A stretch of 64,000 nt of DNA. It comes from Chaetoderma sp. LZ-2023a. Its lineage: Eukaryota; Mollusca; Caudofoveata; Chaetodermatida; Chaetodermatidae. The stretch spans positions 57,457,295 through 57,521,294 of the forward strand of contig CM067370.1 in the NCBI GenBank assembly GCA_034401795.1, in the 5' to 3' direction. The position numbers were made by a program, and so were the translations under genes. The notes under the pieces were generated by a model. That model searched no databases. It was not told the DNA's origin and saw only the letters and a program-made list of their open reading frames with translations. Below are positions 47,721-58,329 of this stretch, in pieces (the first letter of the stretch is position 1; each line of letters starts with the position of its first letter).

Positions 47721-47943
47721 CAATCCCATCAGCAGTTCTGGAGGTCGTTTCTGTGAAAACTTGGTCATCCAAGATGGCCACCAAACCATTTGTCCAATCA
47801 AGTTTTCTTGGAATCCTATGCCCTAAGGATGCTTCCTGCCAAATATACTCGGAATCGGCCAAGCGGTTCTCGAGAAGTCGTTTAAAGAAAAAGTTGATGG
47901 ACGACAGATGGACAGACACATGACGGATGGTCACCATGATATA

Positions 47944-47975
47944 AGCTCACTTGGCCTTTAAGGCCAAGTGAGCTA
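47944..47975. other. terminal hairpin of the tandem-repeat element
   Basis: Perfect 13-bp arms GCTCACTTGGCCT / AGGCCAAGTGAGC around a two-base loop, followed by TAATAAT. Confidence 0.85.
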
Positions 47976-48119
47976 ATAATAAACATATAGCTGATTTAAA
48001 ACAAATATCCATTTCATATCAAACTTTATCACATAAAGTTACTAAATTTGATTTTGGTACACGCTTTCACTTTCTATGGCAAAGTCAACATGAATGGACA
48101 ATCTCAATTTCCAGAAAAC

Positions 48120-48228
48120 TATACAGGTAAGCTGTTGAATATTTTGAAACTAATTTAACTGGGTGCTGTTATAGGCAGCAAGAGCACCCAATCAAATTAG
48201 TTTCAAAATATTCAACAAGTTTATTAAA
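48120..48228. repeat. palindrome family 2, complete copy
   Basis: GTTGAATATTTTGAAACTAA...TTAGTTTCAAAATATTCAAC with inner GGGTGCTGTTAT and AGAGCACCCA; CAATTTCCAGAAAAC...CAGGTAAGC precedes it as at 31.3 kb. This is the most symmetrical copy. Confidence 0.8.
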
Positions 48229-48940
48229 TAATAAAGACATACAATTCGTACAACCTGACAGACTACTAATCATTTAAGATGACATCAGCCTACATGTCAC
48301 GTAGTTCATTATGACATCACATGATTGACTTACTGGATTTCTCCAACCGGAAATATACTGATTCTCTATTTATCACCTAAGTATTAGTTTTTCAGCTTTA
48401 AATGATATTTGATTTGAATTGAGTGCGTGAGGGAAGAGCACGGCTAACCTATGTACAATTACCGTGATCTTAAATGACAACATAATGATGCAACAACAAG
48501 TGGTCAATAATGACAGATGGTCTCTTAGTACAGGTTAGACACCATAAGAAATGTCTTTAGGTGGCCACACAATGAGCATCCAGCGTAGGACAACCTTCTA
48601 AGAGAGCCGCATATCTTTTGGCCCCATAATACAAATTGTTTCTTGGGTTAGTTTGACTAAATGAAGCAGTGACTAATAGCTGCCATTATTCAGTTCCCTA
48701 CACAATGTATCATATAATAATAAAACAGATGTACATTTTGAGAATTGCGTTTATGGAAGCAGTTGATGTTGAAGTCAGTAATACAGTTTTCATACAAGAC
48801 ACCAACCAGCCATCAGCTACATTTATAATTTCCTAGTAACATGATTTTCTACCATCAACAATTATTTGATCCATGTGATATATGATAACTAGGCTAGTGA
48901 CAACCAGCATGCGCAATGATATACATGCAGTCCTATTGGA
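48229..48940. other. unassigned intergenic sequence
   Basis: No gene or repeat partner recognised. Confidence 0.4.
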
Positions 48941-48949
48941 CATCAAGAT

Positions 48950-50600
48950 GTGACAGCAGGATTCACAGCAATTATACAGCATTATAACCATTTCTCCAGT
49001 ATTCACAGCAACCATACACCCTTATAACTATCTCCCCAGTATTCACAGCAATTCTACATCCTTATAACCATCTCTCTAGTATTCACAGCAACCATACACC
49101 CTTATAACCATCTCTCCAGTATTCAGAGCACCCATATACCCTTATAACCATCTCTGCGGCATTCACAGCAACCATACACCCGTATAACCATCTCTCCAGC
49201 ATTCACAACACCCATACACCCTTATAATCATCCCTCCAGTATTCACAGCAATCATACATCCTTATAACCCACCTCTCCAGTATTCACAACAACCATACAC
49301 ACTTACAACCATCTCTCCAGTATTCACAGTAACAATACACCCTTATAACCGTCCCTGCAGTATTCACAGCAACCATACAGCCTTATAACCATCTCTCCAG
49401 TATTCGCAGTAACCATACACCCTTATAACCATCTCACCAGTATTCACACCTTGCATCCAGCCTTATAAGCATTTCTCCAGTATTCACATCTTCCATACAG
49501 CCTTATAACCATCTCTCCAGTATTCACAACTTCCATACAGCCATATAACCATCTTTCCAGTATCCACACCCTCCATACACCCTTATAACCATCTCTCCAG
49601 TATCCACACCTTCCATACAGCCTTATAACCAACTCTCCAGTATTCACAGCAACCATACAGCCTTATAACCTCTCTCCCGGATTTACATCTTCCATACAGC
49701 CTTATAACTATTTCTCCAGTGTGCACACCTTCCACACAGCCTTATAACCATCTCTCCAGTATCCACACCTTCCATACAGCCTTATAACCATCTCTTCAGT
49801 ATCCACACCTTCCATACAGCCTTATAACCATCTCTTCAGTATCCACACCTTCCATACAGCCTTATAACCATCTCTTCAGTATTCACAGCAACCATACAGT
49901 CTTATAACCATCTCTTCAGTATTCACAGCAACCATACAGCCATATAACCATCTCTCCAGTATCCACACCTTCCATACAGCCTCCTAACCATCTCTGAAGT
50001 ATCCACACCTTCCATACAGCATCCTAACCATCTCTGAAGTATCCACACCTTCCATACAGCCTTATAACCATCTCTCCAGTATCCACACCTTCCATACAGC
50101 CTCCTAACCATCTCTGAAGTATCCACACCTTCCATACAGCCTTATAACCATCTCTTCAGTATTCACACCTTCCATACAGCTGTATAACCATCTCTTCAGT
50201 ATTCACAGCAACCATACAGCCTTATAACCAACTCACCAGTATTCACACCATCCATCCAGCCTTATAACCAACTCTTCAGTATTCACAGCAACCAGACAGC
50301 CTTATAACCACTCTCCAGTATTCACACCTTCCATCCAGCACTAAAACAATTTCTCCAGTATTCACATCTTCCATACAGCCTTATAACCATCTCTCTAGTA
50401 TCCACACCTTCCATACAGCCATATAACCATCTCTCCAGTATTCACACCTTCCATACCGCCTTTTAACCAGCTCTCCAGTATTCAGACCTTCCATCCATAC
50501 TTATACCCATCTCTCCAGTATTCACACCTTGTTTCACACCTTCTACACAGCCTTATAACCATCTCTCCAGTATTTACAAAAACATTCAGAATTATAACAA
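48950..50600. repeat. 40-bp minisatellite, about 41 units
   Basis: The unit reads CAGCCTTATAACCATCTCTC then CAGTATTCACACCTTCCATA, with variants (CAGCAACCATAC in place of CACCTTCCATAC; CTCCTAACCATCTCTGAAGT). Variants alternate, so higher-order units of 80-120 bp are visible around 49.9-50.2 kb. Because 40 is not a multiple of three, the minus-strand open frames here are cyclic artefacts, not genes. Confidence 0.95.
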
Positions 50601-50988
50601 GCTCTCCATTATTCACACTGTTGTGATCATAACAATTCACAATATAAACAGGGCAGATTTGACTAGACAATGTGCTGTCATGAACACATACCAGCCAGTC
50701 AGTAATATGTCAATTTCAACTACACATGGGCCACTACTTTCATAACTAGTTCACAATCTTTGACATTGACAAAACTGTCCTTTAATAAAAGGTATCCATT
50801 ATCTGGAGGGTCAAAATACATTGGTTCCTTTATCTTGGGACTAATGAACAGTGTTTTTATAGAGGAATCCTTTACATGGCGGTATGCTACACTCCATGAT
50901 AAGTTGAACGTTACCAGTTCTGTTGCAAGCCAGCAGTCACAGCTTGGCAGTCATATTTAGAGTGATTGTTGAGTTTAGTTGAATTGCT

Positions 50989-51050
50989 TTATGTACTCCA
51001 CAAGTAGAAATAGACCCTCTGCCAGGCAGGTAAATACTCGACTAGAGGCC
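50989..51050 (-). CDS. PEX16: PEX16 last exon
   Basis: Acceptor CTTTATAG. Encodes RPLVEYLPAWQRVYFYLWST then TAA, the conserved C-terminus. The exon ends about 400 bp from the minisatellite. Confidence 0.92.
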
Positions 51051-53444
51051 CTATAAAGGAAGTATTAAATACATTCATTAGTAATGTAATGCTACTTAAG
51101 ACTTATTTTGCAAAACTAGTTTCAGAAATGTATATTAAAAATCTAAATCATTGAAAATAAAATGATACTAAGTAAGAAAGCATAATTTGATATTTTATTT
51201 ATTGATATCTCATTAAAACATACGTGTTCAAAATTATTTAAATGACTTCAGACAAATTAAGCCGTTAGTATCTTGAACCAGGATCTTTTAAACACATCAT
51301 ATGTAAAAGGGGGACTGACCCCAATGGAAGTTTATGCAGATACTAAGATCTGGTATCTATGCTACATTTGGTAATTAAACAATTGGTGCTATTTTAATCC
51401 TGAATAATCAATTAAGTAACAGAGGCACATATTTCATAAAAGATTTCCTGCATCACCTCGCGGAAACTTTATATTACCAAGACAATTGTGCACTGTTCAG
51501 CAGTGTTAAAATTCTCACATTAATATATCTGGTATTCATTTTCAAAATGGTGGTGCTGTAGGTGCTGTAAGCTCTTACTGCCAGTATTTAGCAGTGACAT
51601 TTGATCACACATTTGTAGTCAGGGTGTTCAACCTATTGTGTGATGCTGCTGTTCTGCTGTGGCATGCAGCATAAGACAAGGGTGAGATGAAATGCTACAG
51701 ACAGAGATTTATTGTGTGTACATGACCATGACACAAGAGGGATTCAGTGTATTTCCATGGCTTTATTCCAAGATTCAAATTTTAGTTACTATTGCATTTA
51801 TCAGTGCTATATATACACCTGTGCAAAAGTTAAGCACCACCCTATGTTTACGCACATGCGAGGGTATATTCATGTGCTATGAAGAAAGCAATAGCATAAA
51901 CATTTATGTACCCATCCATCTTAGTGCAAGAGGTAATAATGCAACTAGAGGAATGCTGATTATGATGGTGGGGAAACACTGTATGTTTTTGTTTGAACTT
52001 GAAAACGAGGCCTGAATATGGTTACGTTGACACAACTGACAACTATTGCCCTACAGTTGACACACGTGGCTAGATTGTCATTAATGGTGTCTGAAAACGA
52101 AGTTTAACATCTGTGCACGAGTTTGAGACTGTCATTATTAATACCGGGTATATCCACCTTGTGCCTGGATGACGGCCTGGACACGACGTCTCATGCTGGT
52201 CACCAACCGACTGATACGCCATTGTGGTATTCGTTGCCATTCAAGATGGAGTGCGTCTGTTAATTCCTGTAGGTTCTGCACAGGAGGATCCCTCCTTCTC
52301 ACCATGTTTCCCAGAATGTCCCAGATATGCTCAATAGGGTTCATGTCAGGGCTCCTTGCTGGCCATGGTAGGGTTTCGATGGCATTCTGGCCGAGGTATT
52401 CATGCACAGCTCTAGCACGATGTGGTCGGGCGTTGTCATCCATGAATATAGGGTGGGTTCCAGGTGCATGATTTACAAAATGAGGGACCACAACTCTATC
52501 CAGTATGGAATCTTGATATCTTTGTCCATTTAGTGTTCCAGGTACAGTCAACAGATCCAGCTTACAATCAAATGAGATGCACCCCCATATCATAACGGAA
52601 CCTCCACCAAATGGAACTTCTTCCATGATGTTACGTTGGTCGTACGCCGTGCGTCTGGACCTCCATACACGAGTTCGACCATCTGTGGCATGAAGCAGGA
52701 ACTGACTTTCATCGGACCAGTGTACCCGTCTCCAGGATCTCATGTTCCAGTGCCTTCTTTCGTTGCACCACCTCAGACGCTCCTCTTTGTGGTGTGCAGT
52801 GAGGAGAGGACGTCTGACAGGTCTCCTAGCTTTCATGCCAGCAGCATACAGTCTCCTTTTGACGGTAGACATTGACACTCTATTGCGCGTTTCCCATTGC
52901 TGGCTGAGAACTCTGCTGTTGGTGAATGGAGATCTCCTAACAAGGCGTACTAGGGCTCGATCATCACGGGCAGTAGTCTTCTTCGGTCTTCCAGATCTAG
53001 GCCTGTCCTTCACCTCGTTAGTTTGCCCATGTTTTGCAATCAAACGACTGATTACAGTATGGTTAATGTTCAGCTGTCTGCCAATCTCTCTGCATGACAT
53101 ACCAGTGGTATGCATGCCTATGATTTGCCATTTCACACGATCACTTAACCTTCGTCTTGCCATAGCGGTTCACAATCAAGAGCTAATTCTCTCTGTACAA
53201 ATAAACCACGGTCATGAACACAAAATTCCTAATGTTCTACACCTCAAACTGGACTTTTACATAACTGAACACGTGTGCTGTTTCCCGCCACGCACGGACA
53301 TCAAGCGGCGTGAAGTCATGCATGCATGTGCATTTCGTACTTGGAATTATGTCAGCTAACGCGGGGACAAAAAGTATGGCAGCCTAGTTGTACCATCATG
53401 TTTCTACGTTCTATTGTTTTTGCTGGTGCTTAACTTTTGCACAG

Positions 53445-53523
<79 letters not shown>

Positions 53524-56500
53524 TTCGGGAATCTGGATGCATCAGTGAATACTGAATTATTTATCCTGGAAATTGAAGCTGGAAGTTGTAGCTATATAAG
53601 GTAACAAGAACTTCCAGTCAAATTACTTTCAAAACAGCACAGTTGAATGTATGGATGTTTTGAAATTGACATCTCAGTATTTGAGAGGTTAGTGTTAGAC
53701 ACTATCTGACCATCAAGACGGTAACACGCTATAGGCGTGTGAGATTACCCGATTAAATCTAAAATCACGATGATTTTTTAAATCGTGAATTTATACGATT
53801 AAACATTAAAATAGAATAATCATGAATATTTCATACTGCGTAAATATTCAAAATCTAGCCTTTAATTACATTTGATATAGGTCAAGAAAATTTAGATTTT
53901 GCCCAGCAAATGTATGTCCATATGGAGGCCAAAAGACGATGATTTTTGAAAACGTATCACTGGAATGACTGGCTCACGAATCGAGCCAGTCATTCCAGTG
54001 AGACATTTTCGAACATAGTTTATTCTTGGTCTGCAATTGGACATTTCAAAACAGCAATGCACCTTTCGTCATTGATATGCTTTTCTTGTTATGTCTGGAT
54101 AATTGGTACCCAGGCTGATTAATCGGGTAATTGCAATTATTCTTAAATAATCGATCATAATCACTAAAATCAGTAATCGCACAAGCCTACAAGGCACATT
54201 TATTAACTGCATAGTATGCGGCTCCTCACCAAAACTCATCGATCACTATGGTTTAACCCGTTTTTGGTCAAACCAGTCAAAGACAACTTCTGTTAAGTGA
54301 TCTTGAGAAATGTTCATTTGCAGGCCAAGAGAAGACTATTTTTGAAAATTAACCTACTGACTGCCTGGCTCAATAATCAAGCCAGTCATTCCAATGATAA
54401 ATTTTCAAAATTAGTCTCCTGTTGGCCTGCAAATAGACATTGATCAGGCTAAATTTTATTTTCTTGACCAATCTTGACCACTAGAACGCTACGTATTTAC
54501 TTACTTATAACAAGACCGAGGACTGGAATCTGCTGTGCAATCACATTCAGTATAAGTATGATCTTCACCCTGTAACAAACAGAGTTTTACTGCTATGACA
54601 AGTAATGACAAAATCGTTACAATGTCATATATACTCTGGTGAATAGTTTTGGAGATTAAATTGACTGGAACCCGTGAGGCAGCAACAACTTTCAATCAAA
54701 ATAGTTTCATATTACTCACCAGCTTTCCTTTGTGATTGAATACAAATTTGGTCATGAGCATTCCGAGGATGAAGGGTTTAACCCTTGCCACTCTGATGTC
54801 AATATTCAATTTTTTACTATGTTAATAGCAAAGAAACTGGTGAACATTTTACAACAATTTTGGTGGACGATGTTGCTGTCTATGAAATAAACACCAATTC
54901 GTCTTTTAATTTAATTTGAAAATGAAAAACTGTTGATATCGGTGGTAAGGGTTAAAGAGCCGCCAGCATATTGTGGCATGGAGGTGAATGATCCGCAATC
55001 AGAAAATAGCTCAATATTCATCTTCAAATGTCAAAAAGAAACAAAAAAAATCCAAATTTGTCTAAATTATTTGTACAGGACCTGTCCTCATCTTCCAGTA
55101 TAACATTACAATGTTTTGCAGACTCTGTCAGCCTGTCATAACTATCATCACTTTTATCAACTATATTGCGCATACAATGGAGGGAACTGAGATCTCACTA
55201 GAGCATTAGACATCATAATCACAACATATCACTTGTTAGCTGATGTCACAATCAAGTGACCAAAGTCAATTAGAAAGTGGTAAATGTCTGACAGTTAGAA
55301 TCTGAACTGCATGACTTTGGTGAATTTACAATTTAATTCAGTTGAATATTTTGCAACCTGTTTAACTGGGAGCTGTTGTTGCCATATGATGCAACAGCTC
55401 CCAGTCAAATGACTTTTTAAACATTCAACAGCTCACCTGTATAGTTATCTTGAAATTCAGGGTTCAGGTAAAATTAATTCAAATGCATGTACAATGTGAG
55501 AGCAGCTTAGCTTGGCGGGCTTAGTCAGAAATAATATTGCTTTAATATTTTGTTATGAACAAAACTGCCTATAAATGAGAACATGGCTTTTGTCATCAAA
55601 ATCTGGAGGACAAGTGCATTGCCTGTCTTAAGGAGCCACAGTTTTTTTGGGTTTAATGACATGTCCCATGGTAAGTGACCTTTATGAGCACGTGCTCATT
55701 GAGGACACCAGGGGCCAAAACATACTTAAGTATGGGAGCATGCCTAAGTACAGCTTAATCAACAATTCTGATTAGTCTGTTGACGACTTTATGACAGGTG
55801 TAAATTAAACATGCTTTGTGAATACGGCTCCTGTGTTAAAAGTGCTGCCTATCAACAGACACCTGACTCAGTATTTCTCTCTGACTTACTTGGAGGTTTT
55901 ATCAAAGAATGGCGAGCGAAGCAGATAATAAAGCAGAGTTATTGTTCTTCTTTTTAACTCCATCTTCTCATTGGGATTCAGATCATTAGGGTCACCCATC
56001 AAACACAAACTAATACAAAATGTAAAAAAATCTAATTATAGAGACTTTGACATGACATTTTAATACAGCTGAATCGTTGTTATACTGACAGAATGTTAGT
56101 TGAAAATTAAGATAAGATCTCTATCTGTTGTTAATGTTACAAAATTATTGTAAGATTCTGCAAAATATTTTGAAACTAGTTCAACTGTAAACAAGAGCAC
56201 AGTCATACCAATTTTTTCGTTTACAAGCCGTCATAACTTAATTTTTCCATAACTAAAATAAACTGGGATTTTAAGGCATGATTTTCAGCATTCTTTCCAT
56301 CTAACAATTTTTGGCAGCAAAATCCTTATTATTCGGAATTCCTCAGAATTTTCTGTAAATCTTTTCGTTCTCTGCTGCTTTGTTACCCCTTTAATGGTCA
56401 AGCCGGTAAAAATGAATTTGCGATGGTTATGAGAAAACTCCATTTGCAGGACAAGAAAAGACTATTTTCGAAAAATTACCAGTCATTCCAGAGGTAAATT

Positions 56501-56774
56501 TTCAAAAATAGTTTTCTTTTAGCCTACAAATAGACATATCTCAAGACCACTACAGTCCGTTTTTTGGCCGGCTTGACCTTTAAAGGGTTAAATCCGACGA
56601 TCACGAGGACCAGACTAATGCAGCTGTCACAACAGGTATTTCACACACTGAACATACGCTATCATAAAAAATATACATTGCGAAGTGTGTACCTGGAAAT
56701 ATCTATTGCTAGTGAACACAGCCATGGCTTCCATGATTTCTGTCCAGCTCGCAGAAGACACAATACTGAACGAT
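50989..56774 (-). CDS. PEX16: peroxisome biogenesis factor PEX16, C-terminal part (4 exons found, 5' part missing)
   Basis: Exons on the minus strand: 56,774-56,693; 56,009-55,890; 54,569-54,505; 51,050-50,989. All phases join (2, 2, 1) and all sites are GT/AG. The joined protein contains GQKSWKPWLCSLAIDISSLC, LKRRTITLLYYLLRSPFFD, IAQQIPVLGLVIRPLVEYLP and AWQRVYFYLWST then a stop. From memory, these line up with human PEX16 GQRSWKPW, LRRRTILLLYYLLRSPFYD, RPLMDYLPTWQKIYFYSWG. PEX16 is a membrane protein that acts as a receptor for PEX3 and helps build the peroxisomal membrane. The N-terminal two thirds would lie upstream; I could not find them between 56.8 and 59.7 kb, so they may lie beyond the window. 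The last intron (3.45 kb) holds a Tc1-like transposon in the same orientation. Confidence 0.92.
51051..51812. other. PEX16 last intron, part between last exon and Tc1
   Basis: AT-rich intronic sequence; no repeat family recognised. Confidence 0.5.
51813..53450 (-). mobile_element. Tc1-like DNA transposon, apparently intact
   Basis: Short inverted ends, ATACACCTGTGCAAAAGTTA... at 51,813-51,840 and its inverse ...TAACTTTTGCACAGGTGTAT at 53,424-53,450, enclose one full transposase gene. Both flanks are TA repeats, as expected for TA-targeted insertion, which blurs the exact ends. Only the last ~27 bp are inverted, without the long IR/DR ends of some Tc1 groups. It sits in the last intron of PEX16 in the same orientation. 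Confidence 0.93.
52138..53163 (-). CDS. Tc1-type transposase, DD34E, 341 residues
   Basis: The full open frame has the expected Tc1 length. Residues 1-50 and 70-125 form the paired-like DNA-binding domains with helix-turn-helix segments (SCREIGRQLNINHTVISRL; MSTVKRRLYAAGM), linked by the basic GRPKKT hook. The catalytic triad is visible: D151 (HWSDESQF), D243 (MDDNARPH) and E278 (NPIEHIWD), with exactly 34 residues between the last two. The glycine-rich box FGGGSVMIWG is present. It cuts and pastes the element between its inverted ends at TA sites. No internal stop or frameshift is seen, so it may be recent. ATG at 53,163 is the natural start (MARRRLSDR). Confidence 0.95.
   Translation of the reverse strand: MARRRLSDRVKWQIIGMHTTGMSCREIGRQLNINHTVISRLIAKHGQTNEVKDRPRSGRPKKTTARDDRALVRLVRRSPFTNSRVLSQQWETRNRVSMSTVKRRLYAAGMKARRPVRRPLLTAHHKEERLRWCNERRHWNMRSWRRVHWSDESQFLLHATDGRTRVWRSRRTAYDQRNIMEEVPFGGGSVMIWGCISFDCKLDLLTVPGTLNGQRYQDSILDRVVVPHFVNHAPGTHPIFMDDNARPHRARAVHEYLGQNAIETLPWPARSPDMNPIEHIWDILGNMVRRRDPPVQNLQELTDALHLEWQRIPQWRISRLVTSMRRRVQAVIQAQGGYTRY
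53447..53520. repeat. (TA)n microsatellite at the Tc1 border
   Basis: TA repeats with one ACA interruption begin inside the last bases of the transposon end. Confidence 0.95.
53560..53650. repeat. palindrome family 2, diverged copy
   Basis: GCTGGAAGTTGTAGC and ACTTCCAGTCAAATTACTTTC arms with GTTGAATGT beyond. Confidence 0.45.
53890..54060. repeat. palindromic MITE family 1, copy 10 (PEX16 intron)
   Basis: Strong hairpin centre CACTGGAATGACTGGCTCAC...GAGCCAGTCATTCCAGTG; ends lost. Confidence 0.8.
54252..54480. repeat. palindromic MITE family 1, copy 11 (PEX16 intron)
   Basis: TTAACCCGTTTTTGGTC start and both arms with CTGGCTCAATAATCAAGCCA centre. It stops about 25 bp from the PEX16 exon c donor. 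Confidence 0.8.
54505..54569 (-). CDS. PEX16: PEX16 exon c
   Basis: Acceptor CTCTGTTTGTTACAG, donor ATAA|GTAAGT. In the frame set by exon b it reads VKIILILNVIAQQIPVLGLV; another frame is also open but does not fit the neighbours. Confidence 0.9.
54640..54725. repeat. palindrome family 2, diverged copy (PEX16 intron)
   Basis: GTGAATAGTTTTGGAGATTA and AATCAAAATAGTTTCATATT arms. Confidence 0.5.
55335..55535. repeat. palindrome family 2, copy with flank (PEX16 intron)
   Basis: GTTGAATATTTTGCAACCTG with GGGAGCTGTTGTTGCC, and GCAACAGCTCCCAGTCAAAT in reverse, followed by CAGCTCACCTGTATAG and the AAATTAATTCAAATGCATGT side sequence. Confidence 0.7.
55890..56009 (-). CDS. PEX16: PEX16 exon b
   Basis: Acceptor TTTTGTATTAG, donor CCAA|GTAAGT. 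Encodes DPNDLNPNEKMELKRRTITL and LYYLLRSPFFDKTS, the most conserved stretch of the family. Confidence 0.93.
56386..56590. repeat. palindromic MITE family 1, copy 12 (PEX16 intron)
   Basis: TTACCCCTTTAATGGTCAAG start, CCTTTAAAGGGTTAA end; the central arm pair is partly deleted. Confidence 0.75.
56693..56774 (-). CDS. PEX16: PEX16 exon a (first one found)
   Basis: Acceptor CATCCTTATCCAG, donor CCAG|GTACAC. Encodes RSVLCLLRAGQKSWKPWLCS; the W-K-P-W block is a PEX16 hallmark. Confidence 0.88.
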
Positions 56775-58320
56775 CTGGATAAGGATGATAACATACGACT
56801 GTTCGCATTGAATTAATTCGCCAAAACACAATAAAAAATGCCATGTGTCAGATTTCAAGTACTATACCTTAGACTCTGATTAAACCGACCATGATACAGT
56901 CTTTCATGGCTTGTTAGACATATAGTGCCCTTACACTGCTATGGTACTGAGTTCTAGAATACTTAGTACTTTCATGTAAAATTAATTCTTTTACTTCTTT
57001 TTAAGCCAGATCAGTAACACTAATATATTTATATTATCAGGCCGATAGAGGGGTGGGTGTGTGTCAATCTAACAAAAAAAAAAAAAAGATGTCATAATAC
57101 TGCACTACTTTAAATCTTTTAAATAGAAAAGGTCAAAATTGTTTTGCAATTTGTCACCGTTATACACCTCCAATAGCTTCTAATACATATAATGCCAAAC
57201 TTTTCTTAAAATGCAGCATAGACATGATTTTCCTGTTAATTAAGTTAAGTGAACCAAGAAAAGTGGGTCACATCAAGCTACTTTTGCTGCTCATCTTGCC
57301 TACTTTAGATACGCTGCCTGTGTTTGGTCAATACCCCATCTTTGGTGAACATATGTGGAGGTTTTGCAGTTTTCCTTAGATTTTCAGTCAAATATGAATA
57401 GAGGGTCACACTGTCCCGACTTTAATACATGAAGCACCCACATCACATGTTTTGTGACAGTAGTTGAAAACATTGTAAGAAGGTTGAAGCGAGCCCAGGC
57501 AACTGATGAATCCAGTTTATTGAACTATCCTATGATGTCACAATCAACTACATCACCTGTAGGTTGACGGCATAATCGATTACGAAATGAATGAATACTA
57601 ACATGTATATTTTTCTGGAAATTGAGATTCAGAGAGTGCAGGGGTCGATCGATCCCAACACAGGCAAGGCGTGTGACCTAGAGATGGGCTAAAAGTGGAT
57701 TCCTCAACATTGCCCAAATGAATGAAAGTTTACCTTGATATTCAGCAGAGAATCATGAAGATACACCTTTCCTGACAGAGTGAAAATCTCTATTCAAAAC
57801 ATGACAATTTTGACAGGAAACAGGAAAATATCGATAAACTAGAGACTGCATCCCGCATGCCTGGCCATTTCATACACCAAATATGGCAATACCACCGCAG
57901 AATTTGGATTGTTATGGCATGGCATAGTATGGTACCATATAGGTCATGCTATGATATCACACAGGGCAAGGTGCTGAGGGCATGGTTACAGATGAGTGGG
58001 GGGGGGGGGGGGGGGGTGACTGACTAATTGATATAAAAGCAAATTACTTGCTAGAGCAAGATTCCCATTGCATTGCCCCATGAGGAAGCCACAAGGATAT
58101 AGACTAACAGTAAAGCCTACCTGCTTACCTTACATGCAGTGCAAGCACTACTAGCCTGAGCAACTGGCAAATGGTCCACTTTGCACACATTTATATGTAT
58201 ATGTTTTTAGTAAGTTATTTTTATTATGATGTAGAAATGATGCAAGCACTGACTAATACCGCAAGAGCTCTGCCAACCGCCCATAATACCCGGCCACGAT
58301 GACATAACAATGAATGAGTT
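56775..58320. other. upstream of the found PEX16 exons; intronic or unassigned
   Basis: Searched by eye on the minus strand for the expected RPL- and W-rich PEX16 segments without success. Contains a flank fragment of palindrome family 2 (57,605-57,695: GGGGTCGATCGATCCC, TAGAGATGGGC), a poly-A run near 57,073 and a G18 run at 57,999-58,017. Confidence 0.4.
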
Positions 58321-58329
58321 TTCAGAAAA

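Larger units (their letters stand above)
45531..47980 (+). mobile_element. tandem-repeat element, Helitron-like/pearl type, copy 2 (long)
   Basis: The left end AACAAGAGGCCTAAGGGCC is palindromic. About eight ~150-bp units follow (CCAAATTTGGTTGA, AATGAGTAGC, AATCCAAGATGGCC), then a 569-bp segment present twice. Next comes the conserved AAAAAGTTGATGGACGACAG...GACAGAC end, and finally the terminal hairpin GCTCACTTGGCC/GGCCAAGTGAGC followed by TAAT at 47,944-47,975. A 3' hairpin ending in CTAA-T fits the Helitron 3' signature (hairpin plus CTRR, insertion before T). No Rep/helicase gene is present. Confidence 0.75.

Noticed and set aside
49444-50135. Open frames on the minus strand with repeats such as YWRDGYKAV
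   Set aside because: The 40-bp minisatellite reads open in all phases by chance; the period is not a multiple of three and there is no start or splice context.
48950-50600. CRISPR-like array
   Set aside because: Units are directly adjacent 40-bp tandem repeats without unique spacers, in an animal genome.
51692-52015. 107-residue plus-strand frame
   Set aside because: It crosses the left end of the Tc1 element, so half is intron and half transposon non-coding sequence.
52742-53359. 205-residue plus-strand frame
   Set aside because: Antisense shadow of the Tc1 transposase.
57695-57770. Possible additional PEX16 exon with donor AAG|GTAAAC on the minus strand
   Set aside because: The only open frame ends in the wrong phase for the next PEX16 exon and shows no similarity to the family.
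58100-58170. Donor-like AAG|GTAAGC on the minus strand
   Set aside because: The frame with the needed phase contains a stop, and the peptide does not resemble PEX16.
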